NCBI GenBank assembly: GCA_945912085.1 | Contig: CAMEBJ010000054.1 | Location: 1-7,775 of the forward strand | Direction of reading: 5' to 3' | DNA length: 7,775 nt | Origin: an uncultured Bacteroidales bacterium | GTDB taxonomy: Bacteria; Bacteroidota; Bacteroidia; Bacteroidales; UBA932 | Part shown: positions 7,016 to 7,775 of the stretch, piece by piece | How the letters are laid out: each line of letters opens with the position of its first letter | Position numbering within the stretch: the stretch's first letter is position 1 | Made by a program: the position numbers and the translations under genes | Notes under the pieces: generated by a model | Seen by the model: only the letters and a program-made list of their open reading frames with translations | What the model was told of the DNA's origin: nothing | The model's database searches: none

Positions 7016-7025
7016 ATCTGTCGTA

Positions 7026-7775
7026 TTATTTGTAAAGTCTGTATTTGCCTGACAGCCGGCGGAATGCCTCGACATCTCCGTTCCAGTCCTGAAGAATGTC
7101 CTCAACTAGGTAACGCTTCCCGAATGTCTTCCTGATTCGGTCAGTTCCGCAGACCTTGTCGAAAAGCCCGACACCAGTGGCAGTCTCAAAGGCTCCCTTG
7201 CCCGGATAAAGTCGTGCAACAGCTTGTAGGACATAGAATTGCAGAAGAGTCACCGGAGCCTTTTCGTAGTCTGTGAAGAAGAACTGAACTCCCTGGACAA
7301 GCTTCCCGGCGCAACTCCCGGAGAAAGGCTTGTAGTGGATTGTCCTGAACTTCACCCCGGGAAGATTGTAACTGTCCAATTCCGCCTTGAGTTTTTCCGC
7401 ATCAATCCACGTCGCCCCGAAAACACCGAAAGGAAGGGTGTAGCCTATGCCAATGTTCAGGTAGTTGTACAGTTCCCCGCTGATTCCCGAGGCGGCATAG
7501 CAGAGAGCTGCCTCCTGGGTCGGAATGTTCGGCGATGGCAGAATCCAGGGCAGACCGGTGTCCTTGTAGAGCATATCCCTGTGCCATCCCTCCATAGGAA
7601 TCACCGTCAGGGTGCACCGCGCAGGTTCCTCGTCTCCTTTCTGCCCCCTGTTGAGTCCCTCCGAATTCAGGAGACCTGCCAGTTCCCCCACAGTCAGGCC
7701 GTAGATGTAGGGAATACGGTACTGTCCCACGAACGAGTAGAAGCCCACTTCAGGGAAGCATCCTTCTATCTTGTT
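7026..7775 (-). CDS. namZ: DUF1343/NamZ-type exo-beta-N-acetylmuramidase, C-terminal part (5' end outside window)
   Basis: This is the C-terminal part, about 249 residues, of a DUF1343 protein. Characterised members (NamZ, CAZy GH171) are exo-acting beta-N-acetylmuramidases that release MurNAc from peptidoglycan fragments. The frame is open to the window edge, and the codons beyond GTG 7748 continue the conserved family sequence (NKIEGCFPEVGFYSFVGQYR), so that GTG is not the start. Family signatures include SFVGQYRIPYIYGLTVGELA, LTVIPMEGWHRDM and TGLPWILPSPNIPT (about 7518-7559), then the later GATWIDAEKL and LPGVKFR segments. The N-terminal half, including any signal peptide, lies outside. 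The stop is 10 bp before the fucosidase start, so the two are probably one transcript. The family assignment is firm; muramidase activity is inferred from characterised homologues. Some annotation pipelines would call this simply a DUF1343 protein. Confidence 0.9.
   Translation of the reverse strand, partial: NKIEGCFPEVGFYSFVGQYRIPYIYGLTVGELAGLLNSEGLNRGQKGDEEPARCTLTVIPMEGWHRDMLYKDTGLPWILPSPNIPTQEAALCYAASGISGELYNYLNIGIGYTLPFGVFGATWIDAEKLKAELDSYNLPGVKFRTIHYKPFSGSCAGKLVQGVQFFFTDYEKAPVTLLQFYVLQAVARLYPGKGAFETATGVGLFDKVCGTDRIRKTFGKRYLVEDILQDWNGDVEAFRRLSGKYRLYK

Noticed and set aside
7016..7105. N-terminal extension of the fucosidase to ATG 7105
   Set aside because: It overlaps the NamZ-like gene and would place 30 residues before an otherwise clean signal peptide.
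7746..7748. GTG as the start of the DUF1343 gene
   Set aside because: The frame stays open to the window end and the codons before the GTG continue the conserved family sequence, so the gene is partial rather than short.

Overview
The window is ordinary-looking chromosomal DNA of moderately high GC, most likely from a member of the Bacteroidota (order Bacteroidales). This rests on the gene families: a CdaA-type diadenylate cyclase, a YraN protein ending in the family's typical acidic/aromatic tail, a GH29 fucosidase and a DUF1343/NamZ muramidase. It also rests on start sites that mostly lack a Shine-Dalgarno sequence. A genus cannot be assigned from the sequence alone. Nothing indicates a phage, transposon, CRISPR array or RNA gene.

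Plus-strand block (1-4934), five co-directional genes: the 3' end of cdaA (c-di-AMP synthesis), mutS2 (ATPase with a C-terminal Smr domain), yraN (UPF0102, nuclease-fold protein), a mannose-1-phosphate guanylyltransferase (GDP-mannose synthesis) and a YqeY/GatB-tail protein. Gaps are 2, 46, 43 and 8 bp, so co-transcription is likely. The 46-bp and 43-bp gaps are AT-rich. The first contains a 12-bp palindrome and a possible short ORF behind an unusually good Shine-Dalgarno-like sequence. The genes are housekeeping in character and do not form one obvious pathway.

Convergent junction (4927-5008): the two blocks meet head-on across 36 bp between stop codons. Two inverted repeats lie here. The longer is best paired in plus-strand RNA and is followed by a short T-run, so it is a plausible terminator for the plus-strand block.

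Minus-strand block (4971-7775), read right to left: a NamZ/DUF1343 (GH171-like) exo-muramidase whose 5' end lies beyond the window, a secreted GH29 alpha-L-fucosidase 10 bp downstream, and cutC, whose ATG overlaps the fucosidase stop as ATGA. This looks like one transcription unit for glycan or cell-wall sugar salvage with cutC as its last visible member. Its promoter is outside the window.

No clearly new system is visible. The observations most worth follow-up are the placement of cutC in a glycosidase operon, the tight cdaA-mutS2 junction, a shared ATATG start context, and the overlapping convergent hairpins.
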